From: Sporosarcina sp. FSL W7-1349
GTDB taxonomy: Bacteria > Bacillota > Bacilli > Bacillales_A > Planococcaceae
DNA length: 64,000 nucleotides
NCBI RefSeq assembly: GCF_038003045.1
Contig: NZ_JBBOOK010000001.1
Location: 310,001 to 374,000 of the forward strand
Direction: 5' to 3'
Shown: piece by piece, positions 52,778-63,130 of the stretch
Layout of the letters: the number at the start of each line of letters is the position of its first letter
Position numbering within the stretch: position 1 is the stretch's first letter
Position numbers and translations under genes: made by a program
The notes under the pieces: generated by a model
Database searches by the model: none
The model's input: only the letters and a program-made list of their open reading frames with translations
Told to the model about the DNA's origin: nothing

Positions 52778-53533
52778 ATGCTGCAAACGAAGCTGGAATC
52801 AAACGCGCTTGCTGTCTTACAAGGAAAAATACAATTGATCGAGGCGGACGAGGGGGCCATCTATTTGGTCGGTCCCATCAAACTGCCGGTGAACCTATAT
52901 GGGGAAACGGTCATTTTTCAATGGTATTGTTGGTTGCGTCATAGTCTTGTAACCGAAGATTACCAGGAAATCATCGATCAGCTGGCGACCGCTAATTTGG
53001 CGGACTATCAACAGTCCAGCGTGCTCGTCTATGGAGACTTTCAAGAAGCGGATGATGCGCTGATCCGCATGCATTCCATTTGTCATACAGGAGACATCTT
53101 CGGCAGTAAAAGATGCGATTGCGGCTATCAATTAAAACAATCGATGCAAAACATCGTCGATCATGGAACGGGTGCGTTGTTTTATTTAGCCGATCATGAA
53201 GGCCGGGGAATCGGTTTGTTCAGCAAGGCGATGGCTTATGTGCTCCAGGAAAACGGCCACGATACAGTGGAGGCGAATGAAAGCCTCGGATTCGTCGATG
53301 ACTCCAGAAATTATGATGACGCCATCCGTGTTCTCAAAACATTGCGCTCCAAGCCCGTTAAGCTCATGACCAATAATCCAAAGAAACTGGAAGCGCTCCA
53401 GCAAGCTGGTCTTCCGATAGCGGGACGCGAACCGTTATGGGGCGACAAATCGGAGTTCAATGCGAACTATTTGCAAACCAAAGTCCTGCGTTCCGGACAT
53501 ATTGGAGAAGAAGGGGCTTGTCCAAATGACTAA
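52778..53533 (+). CDS. ribA: GTP cyclohydrolase II (single-domain)
   Basis: 251 residues. Zinc ligands in CHTGDIFGSKRCDCGYQL, the DHEGRGIGL catalytic segment, and the late VKLMTNNPKKLEAL typical of GTP cyclohydrolase II. It converts GTP to 2,5-diamino-6-ribosylamino-4-pyrimidinone 5'-phosphate plus formate and pyrophosphate. There is no DHBP synthase domain, unlike the RibAB fusion usual in Bacillus. Its last codons overlap ribD. The N-terminal 70 residues are less conserved. Confidence 0.88.
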   Translation: MLQTKLESNALAVLQGKIQLIEADEGAIYLVGPIKLPVNLYGETVIFQWYCWLRHSLVTEDYQEIIDQLATANLADYQQSSVLVYGDFQEADDALIRMHSICHTGDIFGSKRCDCGYQLKQSMQNIVDHGTGALFYLADHEGRGIGLFSKAMAYVLQENGHDTVEANESLGFVDDSRNYDDAIRVLKTLRSKPVKLMTNNPKKLEALQQAGLPIAGREPLWGDKSEFNANYLQTKVLRSGHIGEEGACPND

Positions 53534-54641
53534 CCATGAATTTTATATGAAGTTGGCTCTTGAGAATGCACGTGCGATGAAAGGGCAGACGGATCCGAAT
53601 CCTCTCGTCGGGTCGGTCATCGTGAATGATAACCGCATTGTCGGAATCGGCACGCATTTGAAAGCTGGGGAACCCCATGCGGAAATCCATGCGATCGGAA
53701 TGGCTGGCGACAAGGCGAAAGGCAGCACGATTTATGTCACGCTTGAGCCATGCTCGCATTTCGGGCGGACAGGGCCGTGCGCGAAGGCTATTGTCGAAGC
53801 GGGAATACAAAAGGCAGTCATTGCCACATTGGACCCGAATCCGGTTGTTGCCGGAAATGGAGTTAAAATGTTGGAAGATGCGGGAATCGAAGTGCTCGTC
53901 GGGGTAATGGAAGAGGAATCCCGCATGATGAATGAAGTCTTCAATAAATTCATTGTTGAACAGAAGCCTTTCATTACGATGAAAGCCGGAAGCACATTGG
54001 ACGGAAAAATTGCCACCCATACGGCGGACAGCAAGTGGATCACATCCGCCGAAGCGAGACAGGATGTCCATCTGTTGCGCAATGAACATATGGCGATTTT
54101 AGTTGGCGTTACGACCGTAATCGAAGATGATCCCGAATTGACAACAAGAATTCCGAATGGCCGCAATCCGATCCGCCTTATTTTGGACTCCACATTGCGG
54201 ATTCCGCTGAATTCGAAGGTTGTGACCGATGGACAGGCGGAAACATGGATTTTCACGGCGCAGGAATATGACCAGGATGCCAAGAAAGAATTGGAGAAAC
54301 GGGGCGTTTCCATTTTCCCGACTTCCGGCGCCCAGCAAGTGGATCCGAATGATGTCGTGCGGATTCTCGGTGAAAAACTGATTTCTTCGGTTTTGATTGA
54401 AGGCGGCGGCACGATCCATGCGGCTTTCCTGGAAAACCAGCTCGTCGACAAAGTGGAAATCTATCTTGCGCCTAAACTGGTTGGCGGCGCACAAGCCCCT
54501 ACTTTCCTAGAAGGAACGGGCGTTGAATTGATGCGGGATGCGGTGGATTTGGAACATCTTCAGATTACACAAATAGGAAAAGACTTCAAATTCACGGGTT
54601 ATCCGAAATATACTACTAAGCAAACTGAGGGTGTTAAATGA
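53526..54641 (+). CDS. ribD: Bifunctional pyrimidine deaminase/reductase RibD
   Basis: 371 residues from ATG 53526 (AAGGGG upstream), overlapping the GTP cyclohydrolase stop by 8 bp. Deaminase half: GEPHAEIHAI and LEPCSHFGRTGPCAKAI bind zinc. Reductase half: FITMKAGSTLDGKIATHTAD, SKWITSAEARQDVHLLR and VLIEGGGTIHAAFL. It performs the second and third steps of riboflavin synthesis. No ribE, ribAB or ribH follows; instead a HAD phosphatase overlaps by 4 bp. Confidence 0.93.
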   Translation: MTNHEFYMKLALENARAMKGQTDPNPLVGSVIVNDNRIVGIGTHLKAGEPHAEIHAIGMAGDKAKGSTIYVTLEPCSHFGRTGPCAKAIVEAGIQKAVIATLDPNPVVAGNGVKMLEDAGIEVLVGVMEEESRMMNEVFNKFIVEQKPFITMKAGSTLDGKIATHTADSKWITSAEARQDVHLLRNEHMAILVGVTTVIEDDPELTTRIPNGRNPIRLILDSTLRIPLNSKVVTDGQAETWIFTAQEYDQDAKKELEKRGVSIFPTSGAQQVDPNDVVRILGEKLISSVLIEGGGTIHAAFLENQLVDKVEIYLAPKLVGGAQAPTFLEGTGVELMRDAVDLEHLQITQIGKDFKFTGYPKYTTKQTEGVK

Positions 54642-55195
54642 GATTCGGTTTTGATATCGATGATACGTTGATTAATCTGAGGGAGTATGCGTTTCATCTG
54701 TACAATAAAAAATTGAACCAGAATGTGGAGATAGAACTGTTTCATGCTTTGGAGAAGGTTGAGATTCACGAGCTTTTTGGCATGACAGCCGAACAAGGCA
54801 GTGAGATGTGGGGCAGTTCAATGGAAGAAATTTATTTCACCTCTTGTCCGCCTTATCCGGATGCAGTCGAAACTTTGCAGCGGCTTGCGAGGGAAGGGCA
54901 TGAAATCTATTATATTACGGCAAGACCGGGAGTACATGGCGAGCGAACGATGGAATGGATGATGGACAACGGATTTCCGGTTCGCCCAGATCGGTTTTTT
55001 TGTGGAATGAAGGATGAAGACAAGGTACATATCATCAAAGAATTGGAACTGGACTATTACTTCGATGACAAACCCGCCGTTCTTGACACATTAAGGGACG
55101 GCACGTTACAAGTGTTTGCGAAGACACAATCCTATAACAAACATCTGGACATCCCCCGGATTACAGGTTGGACCGAACTATTCGAATTGCTGTAA
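54638..55195 (+). CDS. HAD-superfamily phosphatase (NT5C/YqfW-like nucleotidase)
   Basis: 185 residues, start overlapping ribD (ATGA). HAD motif I FDIDDTLI (Asp6, Asp8), motif II in YYITARPG, and motif IV YYFDDKPAVLDTL. A helical cap lies between motifs I and II. HAD enzymes (YcsE, YwtE, YitU) remove the phosphate from the RibD product in B. subtilis. Tight coupling here suggests the same job, although the family is usually labelled 5'-nucleotidase. Confidence 0.8.
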   Translation: MRFGFDIDDTLINLREYAFHLYNKKLNQNVEIELFHALEKVEIHELFGMTAEQGSEMWGSSMEEIYFTSCPPYPDAVETLQRLAREGHEIYYITARPGVHGERTMEWMMDNGFPVRPDRFFCGMKDEDKVHIIKELELDYYFDDKPAVLDTLRDGTLQVFAKTQSYNKHLDIPRITGWTELFELL

Positions 55196-55247
55196 CTTCA
55201 CGTAAAATAAATAGGCTGAATTTTAATTTTTCATGGGGACTATAGTT

Positions 55248-55511
55248 GATTGGAGTGGAAGGCGGGCGACTCCTGCGGGAATAGCATGAGCTGAAGACCC
55301 CGCAGGAAAAGCCGTAACGCAGAACGGCTTTTGCGCCAAAAAGCGCAGCGTTTGGCAGCACAGGATGCCTTAATTTCCGCAAAGTGCGCGGAAATACGGC
55401 AAGTCGAACCCTTCGCTGTTCGATTGGCTGAAGCCATGCCCGCGGAAAGCGCCCGCCTGCTCCTGTCGCTGCGCTTTCGTCGCAAACGAAAATTTGGAAC
55501 GGAAAACAACG
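55248..55511. repeat. Hairpin-rich intergenic repeat, copy B
   Basis: Same element as 8562-8796. The two copies are close to identical over the last 150 bases or so (from GCGTTTGGCA through CGAACCCTTCGCTGTTCGATT to TTTCGTCGCAAACGAAA). Copy B has an extra CTGCGGG...CCCGCAG hairpin near its start. It fills most of the gap between the phosphatase gene and ysoA. Confidence 0.88.
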
Positions 55512-55600
55512 GTGAGATGAAATTTTCTAATTCAATATATATAGAAGACATCTTTTTTGAAAGTGCTGTCGGCTCGGAAACTTTTTCCGTTCAATAGGTG

Positions 55601-55639
55601 CCACTTCCCTTAAAAATTCCGGGGAAGTGGTCTTTTTTT
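55601..55639 (+). terminator. Terminator upstream of ysoA
   Basis: CCACTTCCC (55601-55609) with GGGAAGTGG (55622-55630), then TCTTTTTTT. Over 400 bp after the phosphatase gene, so it probably ends the rib-cassette transcript with the repeat inside its 3' region. Confidence 0.82.
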
Positions 55640-55724
55640 CGTCCTTTTCGAAAAGGATAGGTTTTTATTTAATAATGTAGAATGTCTGTGCTATATTGGA
55701 GGAAGGAAAGAAGGTGACAGGTTG

Positions 55725-56699
55725 ATGCGAAGGAAGTACGGGAGACTTCGGAAGAAAGGGAATATGATCGTATTTCCGGGGACATATGAAAAGCTTGTCG
55801 AAAAAGGATATACATACGTGGAGAGAGCGCAGTTCGACAAGGCGGTGGAAGCGTTTGACCAAGCCGTCCGTTATGAACCGGATTCCGTGGAGTTTCTTGG
55901 ACCTTACGCAGTCGCCTTGTATGAGACGAAGGATTTCACCCGGGCAAAAGACGTGGCGAGCCGCTTGCTGCATAGCGGGACAGCCGATTATGTGGATGCA
56001 ATGGAACTGTATTTGACGATCAGCATGCAGTTGCAGGAGTACGAGGAGGTGGAAATGACGATTGGGGCCTTGCTGGAAGAAGGGGCGGTCCCCCAAGAGC
56101 TGTTGAACAAGTTCCAGTATTTGCGGGAATTGAATGAGCGCCTCATGAAGCGTTATCCACCTGAAAAGGAAACGGATCCTGCACCGATGCCTTATTCGGT
56201 AGAGGAATTCCTGCAATGGGATCGGGATGCCCAACAGATGACCTTGGCTTCCATGGAGGGGACCGAGGTGACGCATCTGATTCCTTTCCTCGTCGAAGTG
56301 GTGGAGCGGGAAGAAGTGGCTCCGCTCGTCATCACATTTGCTCTCATTCTTCTTCAACAGGCAGGCTACGATGGCGAAGTGACCATTCGGAAGTACGGAT
56401 CGGCCCGCACGATCATTCCTACGCAATTCGATTTGCCGACAGAAGACGAGCAAACTGTGGAGGTACTGCGCCAAATCGAGATGATGTTAATGAAAGACCC
56501 ATCCCAGCTTGAACTGGCAAAAGGGCTGATTAAGAAATATTCGTTTCTCACATTTCCATTTGGTTGGGGGGATTTTCCGCCGGAGGAGATTGCGGCGGCG
56601 TATAAATCCTATTTGGATTGGCTATTTGATGGGGTGCCGTTAGCGGATACCGAGTTGATGACGCGCATCCGGGAAGTCGACGAGGGCTCGGAGTTCTAA
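55725..56699 (+). CDS. ysoA: TPR-repeat protein YsoA-like
   Basis: 324 residues from ATG 55725 (AAGGTGA 7 nt upstream; a TTG directly before it is an alternative). The N-terminal part has tetratricopeptide helices (KGYTYVERAQFDKAVEAFDQ, AVALYETKDFTRAKDV). The C-terminal part, with HLIPFLVEVVEREEVAPLV and an FPFGWGDFPPEEIA end, is shared by YsoA proteins. Likely a protein-protein adaptor of unknown partner. Located upstream of tig as in B. subtilis. A TGCTATATT -10 box lies about 35 bp upstream. Confidence 0.78.
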   Translation: MRRKYGRLRKKGNMIVFPGTYEKLVEKGYTYVERAQFDKAVEAFDQAVRYEPDSVEFLGPYAVALYETKDFTRAKDVASRLLHSGTADYVDAMELYLTISMQLQEYEEVEMTIGALLEEGAVPQELLNKFQYLRELNERLMKRYPPEKETDPAPMPYSVEEFLQWDRDAQQMTLASMEGTEVTHLIPFLVEVVEREEVAPLVITFALILLQQAGYDGEVTIRKYGSARTIIPTQFDLPTEDEQTVEVLRQIEMMLMKDPSQLELAKGLIKKYSFLTFPFGWGDFPPEEIAAAYKSYLDWLFDGVPLADTELMTRIREVDEGSEF

Positions 56700-56726
56700 A
56701 ACTGCAATTCGGTTGAAGGAAATCTG

Positions 56727-56754
56727 TTGAAAGATGAAGAGACTGTGATATACT
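56727..56754 (+). promoter_or_regulatory. Promoter of tig
   Basis: TTGAAA (56727-56732), 16 bp, TATACT (56749-56754). It lies directly after ysoA and gives a leader of about 240 nt. Confidence 0.65.
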
Positions 56755-56759
56755 GAAAT

Positions 56760-56985
56760 GGTTGTCAATGAGAATTAATCACGCCTCGGATGGCGTCTTG
56801 ATTTTGAATAGTGTTATCACTTCCAAAGTCCATGACATCCGCCGGAGGCTATATCTGAATTTCAGTGGGTGTATGAAAACCCGCTGAGCAGAAAATCGCT
56901 TGCATTCATCCTATCACTTAATAGAAGTGGGGATCTTCTACTGAATTCAGATATACGTGAGAAAACATATTGTCTAAAATGATTC
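56760..56985 (+). ncRNA. Structured 5' leader of tig
   Basis: A 15-bp long-range stem (56850-56865 with 56941-56955, one bulged T) encloses about 75 nt. Inside, CAGTGGGT (56863-56870) can pair with ACCCGCTG (56879-56886), sharing CAG with the outer stem, so the two folds compete. An earlier hairpin (56777-56785 with 56792-56803) is followed by TTTT. This layout suggests a regulated leader; no known riboswitch class is recognised. Confidence 0.5.
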
Positions 56986-56999
56986 GGAGGTTTTTGGTT

Positions 57000-58286
57000 A
57001 TGTCAGTTAAATGGGAAAAACAAGAAGGAAATAAAGGGACGCTCACTGTTGAAGTTGCAGCGGAAGAAGTCGACGCAGGTCTTGACAAAGCGTTTAAAAA
57101 AGTTGTGAAACAAGTCCAAGCGCCTGGATTCCGTAAAGGGAAAATGCCGCGCAAAATGTTCGAGAAAATGTACGGCGTAGAAGCTTTATACAATGACGCT
57201 CTTGATTTCATCCTTCCAGACGCGTATGCAAACGCAGTCGAGGAAGCCGACATCGAACCAATCGACCGTCCGGAAATCGACATCGAGCAAATGGAGAAAG
57301 GGAAATCCCTTATCTTCAAAGCAGTCGTTACATTGAAACCGGAAGTGAAGCTAGGAGACTATAAAGGTCTGGAAGTGACACGCCAAAACACAGAAGTGAC
57401 GGACGAAGAAATCGAAGAGCAGCTAAAAGACCGCCAGCAGGCATTTGCTGAAATGATCGTCAAAGAAGACGGAGTAGTCGCAGATGGCGACACGGTCAAT
57501 CTTGACTTTGAAGGTTTCGTCGACGGCGAAGCATTCGAAGGCGGAAAAGCAGAGCAGTATGATCTCGCGATCGGTTCCGGTTCTTTCATCCCTGGATTCG
57601 AGGAGCAATTGATCGGCTTGAAAACAGGTGAAGAAAAAGACGTTGAAGTAACCTTCCCTGAAGAGTACCACGCTGCTGAGCTTGCTGGTAAACCAGCCGT
57701 CTTTAAAGTGAAAATTCACGAAATCAAATCGAAGGAACTTCCGGAGCTAGATGATGAATTAGCGAAGGAAATCGATGAAGAAGTCGAAAACTTGGATGCA
57801 CTTCGTGTGAAATTGAAGGAGAAAACGGCAGAAGAGAAAAAAGCGGCATCGGATACTTCTTTGCGCGATGATCTTGTGGAAGCGGCAGCGCGTAATGCTG
57901 AAGTCGATATCCCAGAAGTGATGGTGGAAACGGAAGTCAATCGCATGATGGACGAGTTTGCACAACGTCTTCAAATGCAAGGCATGAATCTTGACCTGTA
58001 CTTCCAATTCTCAGGACAAGATGAAGAAGCCCTTCGTTCACAAATGCGCGATGACGCATTGCAACGTGTACGCGTATCCCTTACGCTAGAAGCAATCGGC
58101 AAAGCGGAGAACATTGAAGTGACTGAAGAAGAGATCAACGCAGAACTTCAAAAAATGTCAGAGCAATTCGGAATGGAAATCGACCAGATCAAAGCGACAC
58201 TTGGTGGAACATCCATGCTTGAAAACGATCTTCGTTTCAGCAAAACAGTTGAGCTGCTAGTCGATAACGCCAAAATTACCGAATAA
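57000..58286 (+). CDS. tig: Trigger factor
   Basis: 428 residues from ATG 57000 (GGAGG 9 nt upstream), giving [19 protein letters not shown] as in relatives. The ribosome-binding signature is [17 protein letters not shown]. An FKBP-type prolyl isomerase domain lies in about residues 160-245 ([20 protein letters not shown]). The C-terminal helical arms follow. It binds ribosomes at the exit tunnel and shields nascent chains. Precedes clpX as in B. subtilis. Confidence 0.97.
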   Translation: MSVKWEKQEGNKGTLTVEVAAEEVDAGLDKAFKKVVKQVQAPGFRKGKMPRKMFEKMYGVEALYNDALDFILPDAYANAVEEADIEPIDRPEIDIEQMEKGKSLIFKAVVTLKPEVKLGDYKGLEVTRQNTEVTDEEIEEQLKDRQQAFAEMIVKEDGVVADGDTVNLDFEGFVDGEAFEGGKAEQYDLAIGSGSFIPGFEEQLIGLKTGEEKDVEVTFPEEYHAAELAGKPAVFKVKIHEIKSKELPELDDELAKEIDEEVENLDALRVKLKEKTAEEKKAASDTSLRDDLVEAAARNAEVDIPEVMVETEVNRMMDEFAQRLQMQGMNLDLYFQFSGQDEEALRSQMRDDALQRVRVSLTLEAIGKAENIEVTEEEINAELQKMSEQFGMEIDQIKATLGGTSMLENDLRFSKTVELLVDNAKITE

Positions 58287-58298
58287 GCAAGTTTAGAT

Positions 58299-58330
58299 AA
58301 CAAGGTACGGAACACCGTGCCTTGTTTTTC
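58299..58330 (+). terminator. Terminator after tig
   Basis: CAAGGTACGG (58301-58310) pairs with CCGTGCCTTG (58315-58324, one G-U pair), then TTTTTC. Confidence 0.88.
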
Positions 58331-58371
58331 ATAGACAGGAAAATCATATACTCAGTAGAGATTGCGTTTTG

Positions 58372-58650
58372 AATTGCAGTGGAAGGCGACAGCATTAGAA
58401 GGTAAAACTGTTGCGTGAGCGGATTGGCGTCACAAACCGCGGCGTTTGGATACACAGGATGCCTTGATTTCTGAAAAGTCCGTAGACGTATGGTGAATCG
58501 TGGCTTCGCTGCTGTTCAAAAGCGATGCCTTGTTTTCGGCAAGTACACAGAAATACGGCAAATGGAACCCTTCCCGGTTCGAGAACCGTGTCTTAATTTC
58601 TGCAAAGAGCACAGAAATACGGCAAATCGAACCCTTCGCGGTTCGATTTG
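58372..58650. repeat. Hairpin-rich intergenic repeat, copy C (degenerate)
   Basis: Shares the GTGGAAGGCGAC start and the module running from GCCTTAATTTCTG-like text through CAGAAATACGGCAAAT to CGAACCCTTC-GGTTCGA with copies A and B. That module occurs about three times in a row here. It fills the gap between the tig terminator and the clpX ribosome site. Confidence 0.8.
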
Positions 58651-58723
58651 GTGTAAGAGTTCGTATTAGTTGATAAAATGCAGGGAATCTTGTAAGATTG
58701 TCACTTGAATAGGGGTGAGCATA

Positions 58724-59989
<1,266 letters not shown>

Positions 59990-60005
59990 GGTGCTTGAAG
60001 GATGG

Positions 60006-60060
60006 AGCCGACTCCGAAGACGCGCATGTTACGATGCGTTCATCGGTTGTCGGCTTTTTC
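60006..60060 (+). terminator. Terminator after clpX
   Basis: AGCCGAC (60006-60012) and GTCGGCT (60049-60055) close a longer stem with an inner ACGCGCAT/ATGCGT pairing, then TTTTTCC. Confidence 0.82.
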
Positions 60061-60115
60061 CAACTAATAGATTAACCCATAATGGACATACATATTATAT
60101 GGAGGTGACGTTCGC

Positions 60116-62437
60116 ATGCCAATTCAACTGAAGAAAAACATCCCTTTATTGCCTCTTCGTGGTTTGCTTGTCTACCCAACAATGGTTTTACATATTGATG
60201 TAGGCAGAGAGCGTTCCGTTTTCGCTATTGAACATGCCATCGCACAGGATAATCTGATTTTTTTAGCGACGCAGAAGGACATGAGCGATGAAAATCCGGA
60301 GCCCGAAGATTTATACAAAGTGGGAACGTTGGCTTTCGTCAAATCGATGACCCATTTGCCGAACGGAACATATCGCGTATTGATCGAAGGAATTGAACGG
60401 GGCGAATGGTCGAATTATGAGGAGGCGGACCTTTATCCTGTCGTGGAAGTGGAAAGCTCTCCCGATAGCGAAGAAGTGACCGCGGAAACCGAAGCCTTGA
60501 TGCGCACTTTATTATCCCATTTCAAGAAATTCACGAAGATCTCCAAAAAAATCAGCAATGACACCTTCGAATCCGTGGCATCAATTAAAGAGCCCGGTCG
60601 ATTCGCGGATATGGTCGCGTCCCATTTGCCGCTCAAAATGGTGGCTAAGCAAGAAGTGCTGGAATTGCGGGACGTTCATGATCGGCTCGAATGGCTCATC
60701 AAACGTCTATACAATGAACAGGAAGTCCTCATTCTGGAACGCCGGATCAACGAACGCGTAAAAGAAGCGATGGAGAGGACACAAAAAGAATTTTATTTAC
60801 GGGAACAAATGAAAGCGATCCAGACCGAGCTCGGCGACAAAGACGGGAAAGGCTTGGAAGTGGCCGAGCTGAGCGAGCGGATCGAAGCGGCCAATATGCC
60901 GGAAGGTGTGAAAGAGACCGCTCTTCGTGAACTGGACCGCTATGAGAAAATACCTGCTGCCGCTGCGGAAAGCGGGATCATCCGAAATTATATTGATTGG
61001 CTCGTCACCCTGCCATGGTCGGTCGCTTCAAAAGACCAACTAGATATCAAACGGTCGGAGGAAATCTTGAACCGGGATCATGAGGGGCTGGAATCCGTCA
61101 AGGAACGGGTGCTTGAATATTTGGCGGTCCGTCAATTGACAAATTCCTTACGCGGTCCGATTCTTTGCCTTGATGGACCTCCAGGAGTCGGGAAGACGTC
61201 ATTGGCCCGTTCCATAGCTGAATCATTAGGTCGGAAGTTTGTCCGTATTTCATTGGGAGGCGTCCGGGACGAATCGGAGATCCGTGGCCACCGAAGAACG
61301 TACGTTGGTGCTATGCCAGGTCGGATCATTCAAGGGATGAAAAAAGCCGGCACGATTAATCCTGTCTTTTTATTGGATGAAATCGACAAGATGTCCAATG
61401 ATTTCCGTGGAGATCCTTCCTCTGCGATGCTGGAAGTACTAGATCCGGAACAGAACAGCACGTTCAGCGATCATTATATCGAAGAGCCTTATAGCTTATC
61501 CAATGTGCTTTTCGTCGCGACTTCCAATGACTTGAGCGCTATCCCAGGTCCATTGCGTGACCGGATGGAGGTCATCTCCATTGCCGGATATACAGAGATC
61601 GAAAAGAAATCGATTGCGATGAATCATTTGATTCCAAAGCAATTGAAAGAGCACGGCTTGACGAAATCGCAAGTCCGCTTCAATGATGAAGCCATTCTTG
61701 ATATCATCCGCTATTACACGAGGGAGGCGGGAGTGCGGGGCTTGGAGCGGGAAATCGCAGGGATTTGCCGGAAAGCTGCCAAGCAGATTGTCACCGGTGA
61801 AAAGAAAAGTATCACCGTGAGTCCGCGTACGCTGGAAACGTTGATCGGGAAGAAGAGGTTCCGATATGGGCAAGCCGAACGGGTTAACCAGATTGGTGCA
61901 GCGACAGGGCTTGCTTACACGCAGGTCGGCGGTGACACTTTACAGATTGAAGTTTCACTTTCGTCCGGAAAAGGTAAATTGATCCTAACTGGAAAATTGG
62001 GTGACGTCATGAAAGAATCTGCCCAAACGGCCCTTTCCTACGTCCGCTCCAAATCGGAGGAGTTCGGGATAGATAGTGATTTCAGTGAAACATGTGATAT
62101 CCATATCCACGTACCGGAAGGAGCTATTCCGAAAGACGGACCTTCAGCCGGTGTGACGATTGCGACGGCTCTCGTTTCAGCATTGACAAAAAGACCGGTG
62201 AAACGAGAAGTTGGCATGACGGGGGAAATCACTCTCCGCGGCCGTGTCCTGCCGATCGGCGGTGTGAAGGAGAAAACGCTTAGTGCGCATCGCGCTGGCT
62301 TGACGACCATTATTTTACCAAGTGAAAATGAACGGGATATTGAAGACATCCCGGAAAGTGTGCGGAATGAATTGACTTTCAAATTGGTTTCGGATGCAGA
62401 AGAGGTTCTTGAAATTGCATTGGAGGCGAAACGATGA
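60116..62437 (+). CDS. lon: ATP-dependent Lon protease
   Basis: 773 residues. N-terminal substrate domain ([20 protein letters not shown]), a coiled-coil region (about 185-250), AAA+ Walker [15 protein letters not shown], Walker [11 protein letters not shown]. The serine-lysine dyad is in [13 protein letters not shown] (Ser near 676) and [14 protein letters not shown] (Lys near 718). It degrades misfolded and regulatory proteins. GGAGGTGA precedes the ATG. It corresponds to lonA; the sporulation paralogue lonB, which lies between clpX and lonA in B. subtilis, is absent here. Confidence 0.96.
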   Translation: MPIQLKKNIPLLPLRGLLVYPTMVLHIDVGRERSVFAIEHAIAQDNLIFLATQKDMSDENPEPEDLYKVGTLAFVKSMTHLPNGTYRVLIEGIERGEWSNYEEADLYPVVEVESSPDSEEVTAETEALMRTLLSHFKKFTKISKKISNDTFESVASIKEPGRFADMVASHLPLKMVAKQEVLELRDVHDRLEWLIKRLYNEQEVLILERRINERVKEAMERTQKEFYLREQMKAIQTELGDKDGKGLEVAELSERIEAANMPEGVKETALRELDRYEKIPAAAAESGIIRNYIDWLVTLPWSVASKDQLDIKRSEEILNRDHEGLESVKERVLEYLAVRQLTNSLRGPILCLDGPPGVGKTSLARSIAESLGRKFVRISLGGVRDESEIRGHRRTYVGAMPGRIIQGMKKAGTINPVFLLDEIDKMSNDFRGDPSSAMLEVLDPEQNSTFSDHYIEEPYSLSNVLFVATSNDLSAIPGPLRDRMEVISIAGYTEIEKKSIAMNHLIPKQLKEHGLTKSQVRFNDEAILDIIRYYTREAGVRGLEREIAGICRKAAKQIVTGEKKSITVSPRTLETLIGKKRFRYGQAERVNQIGAATGLAYTQVGGDTLQIEVSLSSGKGKLILTGKLGDVMKESAQTALSYVRSKSEEFGIDSDFSETCDIHIHVPEGAIPKDGPSAGVTIATALVSALTKRPVKREVGMTGEITLRGRVLPIGGVKEKTLSAHRAGLTTIILPSENERDIEDIPESVRNELTFKLVSDAEEVLEIALEAKR

Positions 62438-63015
62438 AAGTCAATAACGTGGAAATGATCATGAGTGCTGTAAAACCGGAGCAATATCCGATTGAAGGCT
62501 ATCCGGAATTTGCGTTGGCAGGTCGATCAAATGTCGGAAAATCGTCATTCATTAATAAGATGATCGGACGTAAAAGCCTGGCCCGAACGTCTTCGAAACC
62601 GGGGAAGACCCAGACTTTGAATTTTTATAAGATAGAGGAACAGCTATTTTTCGTCGACGTTCCCGGCTATGGATATGCCAAAGTGTCCAAGTCGGAGCGG
62701 GAGGCGTGGGGCAAGATGATCGAACGCTATTTGACTGGACGCGAAGAACTGAAAGCCGTCGTGCAAATTGTTGATCTTCGGCACCCGCCTTCCGCCGATG
62801 ATTGCACGATGTATGATTTTCTGGTCCATTACAATATCCCAGCTATTGTCGTGGCGACGAAGGCGGATAAAATCCCGCGTGGAAAATGGGAAAAGCATAA
62901 GAAAATCGTTAAGGAAAAGCTCGAGATGCGAAAGGGTGATCCATTGATCATCTTTTCATCGGAAAAGGGAATCGGAATAGAAGATGCCTGGAGAGAAATC
63001 GAGAGCCGCATGTGA
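62434..63015 (+). CDS. engB: Ribosome biogenesis GTPase EngB (YsxC/YihA)
   Basis: 193 residues, overlapping lon by 4 bp (ATGA). G1 [17 protein letters not shown]2 region [12 protein letters not shown]3 [13 protein letters not shown]4 VATKADKI and G5-like FSSEKG. An essential GTPase in assembly of the large ribosomal subunit. The same lonA-ysxC-hemA order as B. subtilis. Confidence 0.96.
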   Translation: MKVNNVEMIMSAVKPEQYPIEGYPEFALAGRSNVGKSSFINKMIGRKSLARTSSKPGKTQTLNFYKIEEQLFFVDVPGYGYAKVSKSEREAWGKMIERYLTGREELKAVVQIVDLRHPPSADDCTMYDFLVHYNIPAIVVATKADKIPRGKWEKHKKIVKEKLEMRKGDPLIIFSSEKGIGIEDAWREIESRM

Positions 63016-63082
63016 CGATTCGAAAAGGGAACGCCTAATTCATAGGTTGTTCACAATCCCATAAAGAAATGGGACAGAAGTA

Positions 63083-63091
63083 TGGTATAAT
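63083..63091 (+). promoter_or_regulatory. Extended -10 promoter of hemA
   Basis: TGGTATAAT at 63083-63091, 40 bp before the hemA start, with no good -35. An adjacent CCCAT/ATGGG inverted repeat lies just upstream. Confidence 0.5.
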
Positions 63092-63130
63092 AAGAAGCAT
63101 GAATAAGAATGTGAGAGGTGTGAACACCTG

